This document shows positions 35,821 through 45,858 of a DNA stretch of 64,000 nucleotides, one piece after another. The position numbers and the translations under genes were made by a program. This DNA is from SB25 sp029560875 (GTDB lineage: Bacteria > Bacteroidota > Bacteroidia > Bacteroidales > Tenuifilaceae). Each line of letters opens with the position of its first letter. The first letter of the stretch is position 1. Location: assembly GCA_035388225.1 (NCBI GenBank), contig DAOOPM010000012.1, positions 1-64,000 of the forward strand, in the 5' to 3' direction. The notes under the pieces were generated by a model, which searched no databases, was not told the DNA's origin, and saw nothing but the letters and a program-made list of their open reading frames with translations.

Positions 35821-37272
35821 TTATTTGTTGTTAATTGGCTGATAGAATAGTTTATCATCGTTAATTATTTTCCACCTTTTAAGTAGTTTTGTTTTCAGTT
35901 CCGATTCTGCAGGTTTTTCAATAGTACCCCACGACATAATAGTGCAAGAGTCAGATAGTTCAACAATATAATTGGGTGAGTTGGCTATTTGTATAATTGC
36001 GTTTCGCTCACATTCATTTTGGCCAAACTCTGGTTTATCAGAATAAATAAATACAAATAGGATGCATGCTATTAGGGCAGTGTAAAGTTTATTTTGCTTG
36101 GGAGTAATGCTGTTGAAGATAAATAGTGTGCTTTTACCGAATAGAAACATTAAACTTAGTGTAATTGGAATAATCGTATCATACCTCAAAATATACGGTC
36201 TATAGTCCCTGTATCCACCCATAGGCAGAAGTAAGATGTATGCCAGCGAGAATATAGCAATCCATTTATAGGTTCTCAGGATTCTGCTTGACTCCCAGAG
36301 ATTTATCCTTTTAATGATTATTGCATTTATTATTAGGGCAATAAATAGTACAGGAAATCCAAGTTTTTGGGTGAATGAGTAGAATATTCCTTGAGGTAAC
36401 TTACTGTATAACTCAATTAACGATGTGTTGTGATATGAGTTTATAGAGTTAAATTGTCCAAGGTATAACGAGTATAGGGAGAAAACTGAGATGGGTACTA
36501 GGTAAAAGTAATAATCGCTTGGTATGTTATGGATACCATATTTTATTCGGGCGAAAATGTCCGGCTTAATGCAAGTTTTAAAATTTTGAATAAAACATTG
36601 TGAAAGTAACAAAAGGCTTATCACCAATGATATTCCAGGGTTTAAAGGTCCGCTCAGGCTCGATATTAGAGCTAGTGGAATCCATAAAAATTTGATAAAC
36701 TTATGGACTGTAGTCTTTTTACCATAAAAATGAGTGAGGAACAAAGGTGTAAAATATAAAATAAGTAAAATGACTGGAAGAGCATAGAAAAAGGTATAGG
36801 TTGTGGCGGGGTCAATTATGCCCATATATCCTCTATAGCCATTTGTTTGAAATAATGGTGTTACAAGAAATGCTGCTAAAATGAAGTTAAACTTAAGTGG
36901 ATTAGAATTCCCTGTAATTGCAATTGCAAGCGATATGATTAAAATAATTTGAATGAATGTTTTTGATAAAGCACATGCCAAGTAAGCGCTGTTAATTGGA
37001 CTAGTAACTTTCTGAATTAGAATTGGAACAGTGTTAAAGTATTCGTAAAAGAACCAATGAGAAAAGAACCTGTTAGGGTTTGGATATTCCTGGTGTTCCG
37101 TTATAGCCTTAACTCCAAAAGGGTTTCCGAGAATGGGCTTAACATCTTCGCCTGGCACAATTCCTCCAGCCATATCTCCGTCAAAAGGTTTGTTGTAGTG
37201 TTGTAAAAAGGAGTATCCTATGTCGGCTAACAAAAATAATAGAAGAAAATAATACGCAATCTTTCTCAGCAT
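35821..37272 (-). CDS. Polytopic membrane protein of unknown function
   Basis: 483 residues with about ten hydrophobic segments, a first one at residues 5-20, and a loop with NPNRFFSHWFFYEYFN after it. The overall plan (long first periplasmic loop, many membrane helices, C-terminal soluble tail of about 60 residues) recalls GT-C glycosyltransferases, but no signature was recognised. It lies 16 bp downstream of the cyclase gene, so the two are probably co-transcribed. Confidence 0.6.
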   Translation of the reverse strand: MLRKIAYYFLLLFLLADIGYSFLQHYNKPFDGDMAGGIVPGEDVKPILGNPFGVKAITEHQEYPNPNRFFSHWFFYEYFNTVPILIQKVTSPINSAYLACALSKTFIQIILIISLAIAITGNSNPLKFNFILAAFLVTPLFQTNGYRGYMGIIDPATTYTFFYALPVILLILYFTPLFLTHFYGKKTTVHKFIKFLWIPLALISSLSGPLNPGISLVISLLLLSQCFIQNFKTCIKPDIFARIKYGIHNIPSDYYFYLVPISVFSLYSLYLGQFNSINSYHNTSLIELYSKLPQGIFYSFTQKLGFPVLFIALIINAIIIKRINLWESSRILRTYKWIAIFSLAYILLLPMGGYRDYRPYILRYDTIIPITLSLMFLFGKSTLFIFNSITPKQNKLYTALIACILFVFIYSDKPEFGQNECERNAIIQIANSPNYIVELSDSCTIMSWGTIEKPAESELKTKLLKRWKIINDDKLFYQPINNK

Positions 37273-37288
37273 CAGCGTTGATGTTGGG

Positions 37289-38896
37289 TTATAATGAGGA
37301 AATTATTTTTCGGAACACAGCGTTAGGAATAAGTCCTTCGGTATCTTCTGAGTATTCTGGCCTTATTCTTTCTACAAAGTACATTTCGATTTCTCCGATA
37401 TTTTTAGCCGGAATTTTCCCCCTTGATGTGCATATAAAGTAATCTTTTATATATGCATAGGTTGTTTCAGATATGTTAACTCTGCCTGATTCTGCTGCAG
37501 TTTCCATTCTGCTGGCAATATTAACTGTATCGCCCCATATATCGTAAGCAAACTTATGCTTGCCGATTACTCCAGCAATTACACTTCCGCTATGTATTCC
37601 AACTCTTAAATTCCAAATTGGCTTGTTTTCTTCTTTGGCTAGTTCGGCCATTGCTCTGGCATAACGTTGTATTTCAAGTGCCGCTAAAACAGTATCGAAG
37701 GGATGGCTTCGGTTTGTGCGGGGTAGTCCACCAACGCACATATAGCTATCTCCTATAGTCTTAATTTTCTCAATGAATCGTTGGGATGTTATCTCGTCGA
37801 AAGCCTCAAAATAACCGCTTAGTACGTTTAGAAACTCGTCAATATCCTCGTATGCTACGCTGACTTTTGAGAAGCCGACAAAATCAGTAAACATCACCGA
37901 CACTTCCTTGAACTTCTTTGGTTTGTAAACTCCCTTCTTTTGTAATGAATAGGCTACTTCCCAGGGGAGAATATTTTTAAGTAGGTTTTCTGATTTTAGT
38001 TTTTCCTCTTCAAGAGCTTTTGACTGCTTTTGAATTTCTTCTTGTTGCTTTTCGAGTACAGAATTAGCATTCTCAAGGTTCTCTGTTATAGTAAGCAAGT
38101 GTTCGTGCTTTTCCTCGAGTGTTTGTTCAATATTTTTCAGTTCGGTGATATCTGTTTCTATGGCAACAATATGACTGAAATTTTGAAGGGAATCGAAAAT
38201 GGGTGTTAGTGTGGTTTGAATAAATTTTTCTTTCCCTTCTGGTGTAATCCATGTGCTATCGTAAACAACATATTCTCCTAATTCCCGACACCTTTTCATG
38301 GCATTGTAGGTAGTCGGGTTCGTGTCTGTGCTGAAAAGATTATCGCCATAGACTCTCAGGAAATCGTCTAGCGAGCATTCGTAGAGGCGCTTAAAGCCCT
38401 CATTTACCCACGATATTTTGCCTTGTTCGTTTATTACAACAACAGAACTTCCTGCCTTGCTAATTGCAGATGATATATCGTTTAATTGATTTGACTGGTC
38501 CTTCAGTTTTTGTAATAGCCTGCCTCTTTGTATGCCAACCATTATCCGCTGTATAAGTTCCGAAGCAGATATGGGTTGTCCAATAAAATCGTCGGCACCA
38601 GCATGGAAAAGCGCTTGTATTTTTTCGGGTTGTAGGAAGTCCGCCAATGCAATAATTGGTAAATCGGAGGTAAGAGGGTCTGCCTTAATAACTGATAGCA
38701 TGTCGGCTGTGGCTCCATCAACAAAGTGAACATCAAAAATAAGTATGTCAGGATTAAGGTCTGTGATGTTTTTGATGATGTTTTCAGTTTTAGTCAATGA
38801 ACTTACCAAAAACTCATCTTCGGCTAAACCAAGAACACATTCAATTTCCTGATTTAGTTTTTCAGAACCACAAGCAATTAAAATCCTATAAGCCAT
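37289..38896 (-). CDS. Receiver-PAS-class III adenylate cyclase
   Basis: 535 residues. A receiver-like domain (1 to about 125), a PAS domain (about 140-265), a coiled coil (about 265-315), then a class III cyclase domain (about 325-500). The receiver keeps Asp55 in LIFDVHF but lacks the N-terminal acidic pair, and the usual Lys is Gln in FIGQPIS. In the cyclase, metal Asps are in MFTDFVGFS and KTIGDSYM, the purine-selecting Lys/Asp in EKIKTIGDS and YDIWGDTVN (the ATP pattern), and the transition-state Asn/Arg in VNIASRM. It should make cAMP in the cytoplasm. A signal for the degenerate receiver is unclear. Confidence 0.85.
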   Translation of the reverse strand: MAYRILIACGSEKLNQEIECVLGLAEDEFLVSSLTKTENIIKNITDLNPDILIFDVHFVDGATADMLSVIKADPLTSDLPIIALADFLQPEKIQALFHAGADDFIGQPISASELIQRIMVGIQRGRLLQKLKDQSNQLNDISSAISKAGSSVVVINEQGKISWVNEGFKRLYECSLDDFLRVYGDNLFSTDTNPTTYNAMKRCRELGEYVVYDSTWITPEGKEKFIQTTLTPIFDSLQNFSHIVAIETDITELKNIEQTLEEKHEHLLTITENLENANSVLEKQQEEIQKQSKALEEEKLKSENLLKNILPWEVAYSLQKKGVYKPKKFKEVSVMFTDFVGFSKVSVAYEDIDEFLNVLSGYFEAFDEITSQRFIEKIKTIGDSYMCVGGLPRTNRSHPFDTVLAALEIQRYARAMAELAKEENKPIWNLRVGIHSGSVIAGVIGKHKFAYDIWGDTVNIASRMETAAESGRVNISETTYAYIKDYFICTSRGKIPAKNIGEIEMYFVERIRPEYSEDTEGLIPNAVFRKIISSL

Positions 38897-38980
38897 TTAA
38901 AAATATTGGTTGATATAAGTTTCAGCCCTTTAAGATATATAAATTTTGGAATAATCTATACTCAATAATGGTATGTTGCA

Positions 38981-39184
38981 TTACTCCTCAGCAAAATCCT
39001 TCATAATTTTCTGAACCTCTTCCTCTGTGTTGCGAAGTTTTGCCTTGCAAAATTTAAGAAGTTCCGATACTCGTTTTAATTTTTCGGTTAGTTCATCAAT
39101 ATCCAATTCGTTGGATTCAATTTGTGCTACAATATCTTCAATCTCGCTAATTGCTTCGCTGTATTTTAGTATTTTTTTAGTCAT
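38981..39184 (-). CDS. xseB: Exodeoxyribonuclease VII small subunit
   Basis: 67 residues matching XseB in length and pattern: YSEAISEIEDIVAQIES, then LDIDELTEKLKR and LKFCKAKL. It forms exonuclease VII with XseA and degrades single-stranded DNA. Its start overlaps the end of the upstream histidine kinase gene by 8 bp. Its partner xseA is 5 kb away on the same strand, with two kinases between. Confidence 0.9.
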   Translation of the reverse strand: MTKKILKYSEAISEIEDIVAQIESNELDIDELTEKLKRVSELLKFCKAKLRNTEEEVQKIMKDFAEE

Positions 39185-42041
39185 TGACTGGTATTGTTAT
39201 GGTGAATGTTGTTCCTAATCCTATGATGCTTTCCACTGAAATATTTCCGTTGTTTTTCTCAACAAACTCTTTGCATAGTATCAATCCTAGTCCTGTTCCA
39301 CTTTCTTGGTTAGTGCCTTTGGTGGTAAGTCCATCAACCCTAAATAGTTTTGCTAAATTTTCAGGCTCAATGCCAATCCCTGTGTCGGCAACTTTTATCT
39401 CGATGTAGTTCAAAACCTTCTTGCCCGATACCGATATGCTTCCACCTGTTGGTGTAAATTTTATAGCGTTGCTAATTAAGTTTCTAATGGCTGTGCTTAT
39501 AGTGTCGAAATCTGCGTATATGTTTAAATCATTGCCAATTTTTGTGTTTATGGCAATTTTCTTCTCTTGTGCTGGAATTGAGGCTACGGTAACAATGTTG
39601 TCCACAATTTCTTTTAGGGAGAAGGTTTGTGGATTAATTGTTAGTTTGCCTGTTTGGCTTCTGGACCAACTCAAAAGGTTATCCGTTAATGCCAACACTC
39701 CTGTTGCCGATTGGTGTATGTGCTTGCTAAGCTCTGCAATTTCCTCGGAGCTTAGTTCGTTTGATTTTTCGGAAAGTACCTCGGATAGACCCACTAGTGC
39801 AGTGAATGGGCTTCGGAGGTCGTGTGCAATAATAGAGAAAAGTTTGTCTTTTGTTTGGACTGTCTGTTTTAAATGGGTCTCGGACTCAATAAGTTTTTCG
39901 TTGATTTGCTTAATTTCCTCAATCTTCTCTTCAAGGGCTTGCGCATATTTTCGTTTTTGCCAGAAACTGAGTATTGCAGCACCAAGTAGCGTTAGCACAA
40001 GGAGTATGACAACTATAAGAAAGTTGCGGAAATTTCGTTGTTTTTCGATGTTGGCTTTGTCCAGTTCTGCTTTTTGTTTCAATGTTTCCACCTCGGCTTC
40101 CATAACCTTTATTTCTGTCTTCTTTTGGTCAAGTTCTAGGTCTAGCTGTGCTTCAAGGTTTGCTTCGTTGCGTTTGAGGTTTTCGAGGCTATCCTTAATT
40201 TTTGTATGTAGAATATAGTTTGATAATGCTAACTTATGGTTTCCTTTTGCTTTGTAAAGGTCATGTTTGGCTAAGTATCCATAGGACTTTAAGTATGCAT
40301 TTCCAGTTTGGAATCCTGTTTTAATGGATTGGTTGATGTTTTCCTCTGCTTCCGTGAATTGTTTTTTTATAATCTGAATTTCGCCAATTTTTCTAATGCA
40401 TAACGCTTTACTGTCGAAATTCGATAAAGATTGATAAACTTCAGCAGCTTTTCTGTAATGCTTTATGGCAATATCGTAGTTACCTGCTTGCTTTTCAACG
40501 TTCCCCATTTCGTTGAAGATGTCGGCTATGTCTTTTTGGTCATTAATTCTGCTCGATATTTTTAACGCTTGAGCAAGCATTGCTCTAGCGTTACTAATCT
40601 GATTAATCTGCAATTGCACTTGAGCAATGTTTTTAAGAATTTTTGAAGTACCAGCACCATCGCCTCCCTTTTCCTTTAATGTAAGTGCCTCTTTATATAT
40701 TGTCAGTGCTTTTTTAAAGTTTTTTTGGTCTAAGTATATGTGTCCTAGGTTCTGCAGGATGTACGATGCGTCGTTTATATTCAACTCGTTTCTGTTGACA
40801 ATTTCGTGTGCCTGCTCAAGATATTTAATGGCACTTTTGAACATTCCAAGCCTTCGGTAAGCAAGTCCAATATTTGTTAACGATTTTGCTACATCCTCGT
40901 CCTTACCATATGTCTGTCGGATTTTTAGCGCCATTAAATACCTCCTTAGGGCCTCGGCCACATTTCCTTTGGATAAATTAAGGTTCCCCATTTCCGATAG
41001 GGTAGATGCTTCGGACAAGGGGTCTACAAGGCGCTCTTGTAATGAGAGAGCAATGCTAAGGTTGTCCAAGGCTTCTTCGTATAATGCTCTTTGCGATAGG
41101 GCTCTCGCAATGTTTTCGTGGCTACTAATCTGAGAGCGAATTAGTACTAAACTTTGTCGGATGGTTAAACTTTTGTTGTAAAACTTGGTGGCCTCCTCGA
41201 ATCGGTTAAACCTATAATGTAAACTACCAATGTTGTTAAGCATATCCGCAATTTCTAGGGAATCGTTCAGCATTTCGGCGATTTCAAGACCTCGGGTTAG
41301 GTTTGTGATTCCTTTTTCGTACTGACCTAACTCGCGGTAGGCTAATCCAATGTTTTTAAGGAGATGAATCATGCCGATAGAGTCCTTCAGAGACTCCTTT
41401 ATCAGGACTGATTTGTAGTAGCTCTCTAACGATTCGTTGTAATGCCCTGTTTGCCAGTAGGTGCTCCCAATACTTTGGTGACATTCTGCTAGAAGTTTTT
41501 TGTTCGCGCTTCTGTTGGCAATGTCTAATGCTTCATTTAGTATTCTAATTGACTCAATATGTTTATTACGTTGTTTGAAGAATTCTGCTTCTGTAAGTTT
41601 TATGTTAATTAGCAATTCGTTATTCTTTGTCCTTGTTGCAAGTTGAGTTGCTTGAGTTAACGAATGCTTGCTTTGGTCGTAGTCCCCGGATTTAAACTGT
41701 TTTTTGCCAAGCAGAATCAACAAATCTACCTGTTGTATGACGTTTGGCTGTTTTTTTGCCAATAAGGTTGCTGTGTCAATGTGGTTTTCTGCTTGCACCC
41801 ATAGTTTGTTGGCAATATAGAACTCTGCAAAGGCAATGTGCGATTTAATAATATCATCCGTATTCTTACCTTCCTTTGATATTTTTTCAATTTCCAAAAC
41901 TAATCGCCTCGATTCCTGTGGGTTTTCAATAGCAAGAACTTTAGACTTTTCAATTAAACTGTCCAATGAGTGTATTTCGGCAGTTTGCCCGAAACCACTA
42001 ATATTTAAAAGGAGTAAGAGAGGTGTTAGAAACTTAAGCAT
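39177..42041 (-). CDS. TPR-repeat hybrid-free sensor histidine kinase (954 aa)
   Basis: 954 residues. Signal peptide (1-19), about twelve TPR-like repeats (about 70-620) that put a long periplasmic sensor outside, a membrane segment at about 672-692, a coiled coil, then HisKA with the phospho-acceptor His740 in FSIIAHDLRSPF, and HATPase motifs NLISNAIKFTPTGG, DTGIGIEP and GTGLGL. No receiver domain is attached and no response regulator gene is adjacent. The stop lies within xseB's start. The start codon is ATG with a clear signal peptide. Confidence 0.88.
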   Translation of the reverse strand: MLKFLTPLLLLLNISGFGQTAEIHSLDSLIEKSKVLAIENPQESRRLVLEIEKISKEGKNTDDIIKSHIAFAEFYIANKLWVQAENHIDTATLLAKKQPNVIQQVDLLILLGKKQFKSGDYDQSKHSLTQATQLATRTKNNELLINIKLTEAEFFKQRNKHIESIRILNEALDIANRSANKKLLAECHQSIGSTYWQTGHYNESLESYYKSVLIKESLKDSIGMIHLLKNIGLAYRELGQYEKGITNLTRGLEIAEMLNDSLEIADMLNNIGSLHYRFNRFEEATKFYNKSLTIRQSLVLIRSQISSHENIARALSQRALYEEALDNLSIALSLQERLVDPLSEASTLSEMGNLNLSKGNVAEALRRYLMALKIRQTYGKDEDVAKSLTNIGLAYRRLGMFKSAIKYLEQAHEIVNRNELNINDASYILQNLGHIYLDQKNFKKALTIYKEALTLKEKGGDGAGTSKILKNIAQVQLQINQISNARAMLAQALKISSRINDQKDIADIFNEMGNVEKQAGNYDIAIKHYRKAAEVYQSLSNFDSKALCIRKIGEIQIIKKQFTEAEENINQSIKTGFQTGNAYLKSYGYLAKHDLYKAKGNHKLALSNYILHTKIKDSLENLKRNEANLEAQLDLELDQKKTEIKVMEAEVETLKQKAELDKANIEKQRNFRNFLIVVILLVLTLLGAAILSFWQKRKYAQALEEKIEEIKQINEKLIESETHLKQTVQTKDKLFSIIAHDLRSPFTALVGLSEVLSEKSNELSSEEIAELSKHIHQSATGVLALTDNLLSWSRSQTGKLTINPQTFSLKEIVDNIVTVASIPAQEKKIAINTKIGNDLNIYADFDTISTAIRNLISNAIKFTPTGGSISVSGKKVLNYIEIKVADTGIGIEPENLAKLFRVDGLTTKGTNQESGTGLGLILCKEFVEKNNGNISVESIIGLGTTFTITIPVND

Positions 42042-42142
42042 TTAGCAAAATTAAACGCTCTAAATTACTAAAATTTGTAGGAAGGTAAGTTTATTCGTTC
42101 AATTTATGGGTTGAAATTTTTAGGAACTTCCTTGGCTAAAGG

Positions 42143-44323
42143 TTATGCCAATGGCAGTGTGAAGTAGAATGTACTTCCTTTTCCTTTTTTACTTTCTGCC
42201 CAGATTTTTCCATTATTTTTCTCGACAAATTCTTTGCAAAGAAGTAGTCCTAATCCTGTGCCCGATTCATTTGCAGTTCCTTTTGTAGTGAAAGAACTGT
42301 CGAGCATAAATATTTTATCGATATCATCGCCCTTAATGCCAATTCCGGAATCACTAACGGAAATTTCAACAAACTTACTATTTTGTTTAGCGTCAATTTC
42401 AATCCAGCCACCATTTGAGGTAAACTTAATGGCATTACTAACTAAATTCCGAACAACTGTAGCAATTGAGTTTTTGTCGGCATAAACAATTTGGTTTTCA
42501 TCCAATTTTAGGTTGATGTTGATTTTCTTCTTGTCGGCATTGGGTGATAGAATGTCAACTTCTTGCTTGATAAGAGGGTATAGTTTGAAATTTTCGGAAA
42601 TATAGGTTATTGCTCCTGTTTGAGTTCGGGTCCATTGCAAAAGGTTGTCGAGCAGTTTGTAGAGGTTCTGAGTGGAATCGCTAACCACTCCAATGTATTC
42701 CTTGCGTTCCTCTTCCGAAAGAAAATTGTAATTCTTATCAAGCAAGTCACTAAATCCCATTAATGCATTGAACGGATTTTTTAAGTCGTGGGCAATAATG
42801 GAGAACAGTTTATCCTTGGTTGCATTTAACTCCCGCAGATTCTTTTCAGATTCAATTAGCTTGATATTAGCATTCTCAAACTCAATGTTTTTTTGTTCTA
42901 ATAGTTTGTTGGATCGTCTGATATACCTAAAACTCATAGCCCCTCCAACCAGAATGATTAGGAATAGAATTGATATTATTATGAGTATTCGTTGGAAAAA
43001 TCTTTGTCGTTCAAACTCCAGCTGTTTAATATCGTTATCTTTTTTAAGAATCTGAATTTCGCGTTCTTTTGCTTCCGTTTCGAAGCGCGTTTGCATTTCA
43101 ATAATATTGCTTGTTTGTTGCTGTGTGTAAAGGGTGTCATTGTAGGCAAGTTCTATAGTTTTGTATTCAAATGCTTTTTTGAAATTGCCTTTTTTACTAT
43201 TTATATCGCTTAATATTTTATAAGTTTCTTGGATTATTGCCAAGTCATTAACCTTGTCGAATTCTTTAAGTACTAAATTTACGTACTCCTCACTTTTTTC
43301 TATGTTGTTCTTTTTCAGGTAAGCAATGGCTATGTTATTGTACGTATTTAAGTAACTTTCAATATCGTTTAAGTCGTGGCTAATCTTTATGGATTTCAGG
43401 TATGAGTCAATGCCTGCGTCAATCTGATTTATTCTAATGCTTAAGAATCCGATGTTGTTGTAGGCAACAGCAATGCCTTTCAAATCTCCAAGTTTTTTTG
43501 ATAGTTCAAGTGATTTTGAGTAGTACTCTAGAGCTTTTTGAGCATCCTTTTTCTCGTCATATACAATTCCAAGGTTATTATATGTATTCGAAAGTCCTTC
43601 TTCATTCTTTTCTTGCTGCCATATTTTCAGTGATTTAAGGAAGTATTCTTCCGCTAAATCAAAGTTTTTTAAATCCTTATGCAGAAGTCCAATGAAATTG
43701 TAATTATTGGCTAAGCCTGTTGTAATATTGTTGCTGAGATTGATATTTACCGCTTTTAATGCGTATTCTAAAGCGCGATTTAAATCTTGTAAGTTTTTAT
43801 AAAGCGAGGCAATTTGTTGATTAATTAGTGCTTCATCTTGAGCATTGCCGATAGAATTACAAATCGACGCCGCTCTTTTTAAAGCATCCATTGCTTCGCT
43901 GTATCGTTTTAAGTTTTGTAAAGAGAATGATAGGTTGCTGAGAGAGTAAGAAACTTTTAGCATATCGTTAGAGCGCTCTCTGTGTTCCATTGATTTTGTG
44001 TAAAACTCAATGGATTGCTCGAATTCTCCTTTGCTTGAGTATGCATTTCCTAAACTATTGTATGCCTCTCCATAGCAGGCGTCACTTTTGTCTTTCTCTG
44101 CCTCGGAAAGAGCCAGTGATGCATAGTAAATTGATGAGTCGGGGTTGGTTTGCCAGTAAAGTCTTGATATTTTATCGTATGCTGTGACTCTTATTATCCC
44201 TTTGTTGGAATTTGCAATTGTAGTAAGGCTATCAATGACAGCATTTCGTGAATTTACCTGAGCCGATGCTGAAATCCACAACGCTGAAAAAAGAATAGGT
44301 AAATATTTTATAGTACGTTTCAA
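42143..44323 (-). CDS. TPR-repeat sensor histidine kinase (726 aa), paralogue of the neighbour
   Basis: 726 residues starting at a TTG at 44323; no in-frame ATG exists before residue 100 and the TTG gives a good signal peptide. About eight TPR-like repeats (about 60-380), a membrane segment (about 443-465), and a kinase core with His512 in FSIIAHDLKNPFNAL, NLVSNAIKFTSNGG, DSGIGIKG and GTGLGL. The C-terminal half matches the kinase at 39177-42041 closely (CKEFVEKNNG in both), so the pair arose by duplication. Its response partner is unknown. Confidence 0.87.
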   Translation of the reverse strand: MKRTIKYLPILFSALWISASAQVNSRNAVIDSLTTIANSNKGIIRVTAYDKISRLYWQTNPDSSIYYASLALSEAEKDKSDACYGEAYNSLGNAYSSKGEFEQSIEFYTKSMEHRERSNDMLKVSYSLSNLSFSLQNLKRYSEAMDALKRAASICNSIGNAQDEALINQQIASLYKNLQDLNRALEYALKAVNINLSNNITTGLANNYNFIGLLHKDLKNFDLAEEYFLKSLKIWQQEKNEEGLSNTYNNLGIVYDEKKDAQKALEYYSKSLELSKKLGDLKGIAVAYNNIGFLSIRINQIDAGIDSYLKSIKISHDLNDIESYLNTYNNIAIAYLKKNNIEKSEEYVNLVLKEFDKVNDLAIIQETYKILSDINSKKGNFKKAFEYKTIELAYNDTLYTQQQTSNIIEMQTRFETEAKEREIQILKKDNDIKQLEFERQRFFQRILIIISILFLIILVGGAMSFRYIRRSNKLLEQKNIEFENANIKLIESEKNLRELNATKDKLFSIIAHDLKNPFNALMGFSDLLDKNYNFLSEEERKEYIGVVSDSTQNLYKLLDNLLQWTRTQTGAITYISENFKLYPLIKQEVDILSPNADKKKININLKLDENQIVYADKNSIATVVRNLVSNAIKFTSNGGWIEIDAKQNSKFVEISVSDSGIGIKGDDIDKIFMLDSSFTTKGTANESGTGLGLLLCKEFVEKNNGKIWAESKKGKGSTFYFTLPLA

Positions 44324-44392
44324 TTTATGAGCAATAAGTTATTTGAATTGATTATAAAGATATGCTTATAAGTAATACTTGTCAATTAATTG

Positions 44393-45778
44393 TTACGGTT
44401 CTTTTTTCACTATGTTTCCAATAACCTCTCCTTTCTTGAGAATTGTTTTTATTTCGTCTCCAATATTTACTGTTTCAGAACTTTTTAGGATTTTACCATT
44501 GTAATATGTTATTGAGTAGCCTCGTTCTAAAATATTCGTGGGATTTAGATTTTGAGTTGTCCTAAAGAGGTAGTTTTGCTTGTTATTTTCATCATTTATC
44601 CTCTGAGGTACAACTTTGTTTATTTTAATAAGGGTTGCATTTAGTGTAGACTTTTGAATGCTTAATGCTGAATTCAATGTTAATAATAGTTTTGATTTTC
44701 TAGCCAGAACTATGTCAGATTGATTTTTGACTAGTTGTTTTGATATATAGGGAATTGTCTTTGATATGTTTGAGATGATTGTTTTCTGGTGCGATATTGT
44801 GGTTGAACTAAAGTACTGTAGTTTGAGTTGATAGTTATTCAACTTGTCTATTTCCTTGTTGATTATTTGTTCCGATAACGTTTCTATCTGATTGGTAAAG
44901 TCTGCTAAAATAGATTCTGCATCGTTAAATCTTGAGATAAGGAATTCTGCCACGGCTGTTGGAGTTTTTAATGATTTGAAAGCAACCATATCGGCAACAG
45001 AAACATCCTTGTCGTGCCCTATGCCCGTAAGGATTGGTATTGGAAATTGTGCAATATTGGACGATAGTTGATATGAGTCGAAACAGGCTAGGTCGGTTTG
45101 AGCACCACCCCCGCGAACAATTACAACAACATCAAAGTTTTCCTTGATATCATAAATTTTGTTGAGAGAGCTTGTAATTGAATCTTCTGCATCATCTCCC
45201 TGCATGATGGAGGGGAAGAGCTCGTAATCGAACTGATAGCCAAATTGGTTGTGGTTTAGTTGATTCGTAAAATCTTGTAATCCAGCAGCGCTTGGCGAAG
45301 AAATTATTGCAATGCGTTTGGGCAGCAAATCTAACTCTTGCTCTTTATTCATCTCCATTACCCCGTCGGCAATGAGTTTGTTTATGGTTTCTCTGCGTTT
45401 CAGTTCAATGTCTCCGAGGGTAAAACTAGGCTCAATATCTATAATGTTTAGGCTATAGCCGTACATTTCATGGAAAACAACTTGTGCATTAACAAGAATG
45501 CTCATACCTCTGGATAGAGGTCGGTTTGTCATTGTTTCAAAGTAGGGTTTTAGCATTCTATAGGTGTAGCTCCAAATGTTTGCTCTGGCTTTGGCTTTAA
45601 TGCTATCTGTTGCCTCATCCTTCTGTATTAGTTCCAAGTAGCAATGCCCTGACGGATGCTCGTTTATCTCACTAATCTCCGCAATAACCCAATAACTATC
45701 GGGTAATGATTTGGATAGTACCTCCTTTATTAATTTGTTGAGTTCGAAGAGCGAGAATTTATTTTGACTATTGTTCAT
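44393..45778 (-). CDS. xseA: Exodeoxyribonuclease VII large subunit
   Basis: 461 residues from the ATG at 45778; a TTG eight codons upstream is less likely. N-terminal OB-fold (SLFELNKLIKEVLSKSLP, GHCYLELIQ), and a catalytic domain with ISSPSAAGLQDF, VVIVRGGGAQTDL and LTGIGHDKDVSVAD. C-terminal helices end with LERGYSI. It is the nuclease subunit paired with XseB. The two kinase genes lie between it and xseB. Confidence 0.93.
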   Translation of the reverse strand: MNNSQNKFSLFELNKLIKEVLSKSLPDSYWVIAEISEINEHPSGHCYLELIQKDEATDSIKAKARANIWSYTYRMLKPYFETMTNRPLSRGMSILVNAQVVFHEMYGYSLNIIDIEPSFTLGDIELKRRETINKLIADGVMEMNKEQELDLLPKRIAIISSPSAAGLQDFTNQLNHNQFGYQFDYELFPSIMQGDDAEDSITSSLNKIYDIKENFDVVVIVRGGGAQTDLACFDSYQLSSNIAQFPIPILTGIGHDKDVSVADMVAFKSLKTPTAVAEFLISRFNDAESILADFTNQIETLSEQIINKEIDKLNNYQLKLQYFSSTTISHQKTIISNISKTIPYISKQLVKNQSDIVLARKSKLLLTLNSALSIQKSTLNATLIKINKVVPQRINDENNKQNYLFRTTQNLNPTNILERGYSITYYNGKILKSSETVNIGDEIKTILKKGEVIGNIVKKEP

Positions 45779-45858
45779 CTTTGTTTTTAACTGCTTTTGC
45801 AAGGCAACTCCCAGAATGATTTGGGTTTTTATTATGTTTTGACCCTATAAATTGGGTT

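Noticed and set aside
42046..42053. Promoter box TAATTTTG (minus) directly before the 954-residue kinase
   Set aside because: It lies only 4 bp before the ATG and lacks a proper upstream TTTG; it would require a leaderless transcript.
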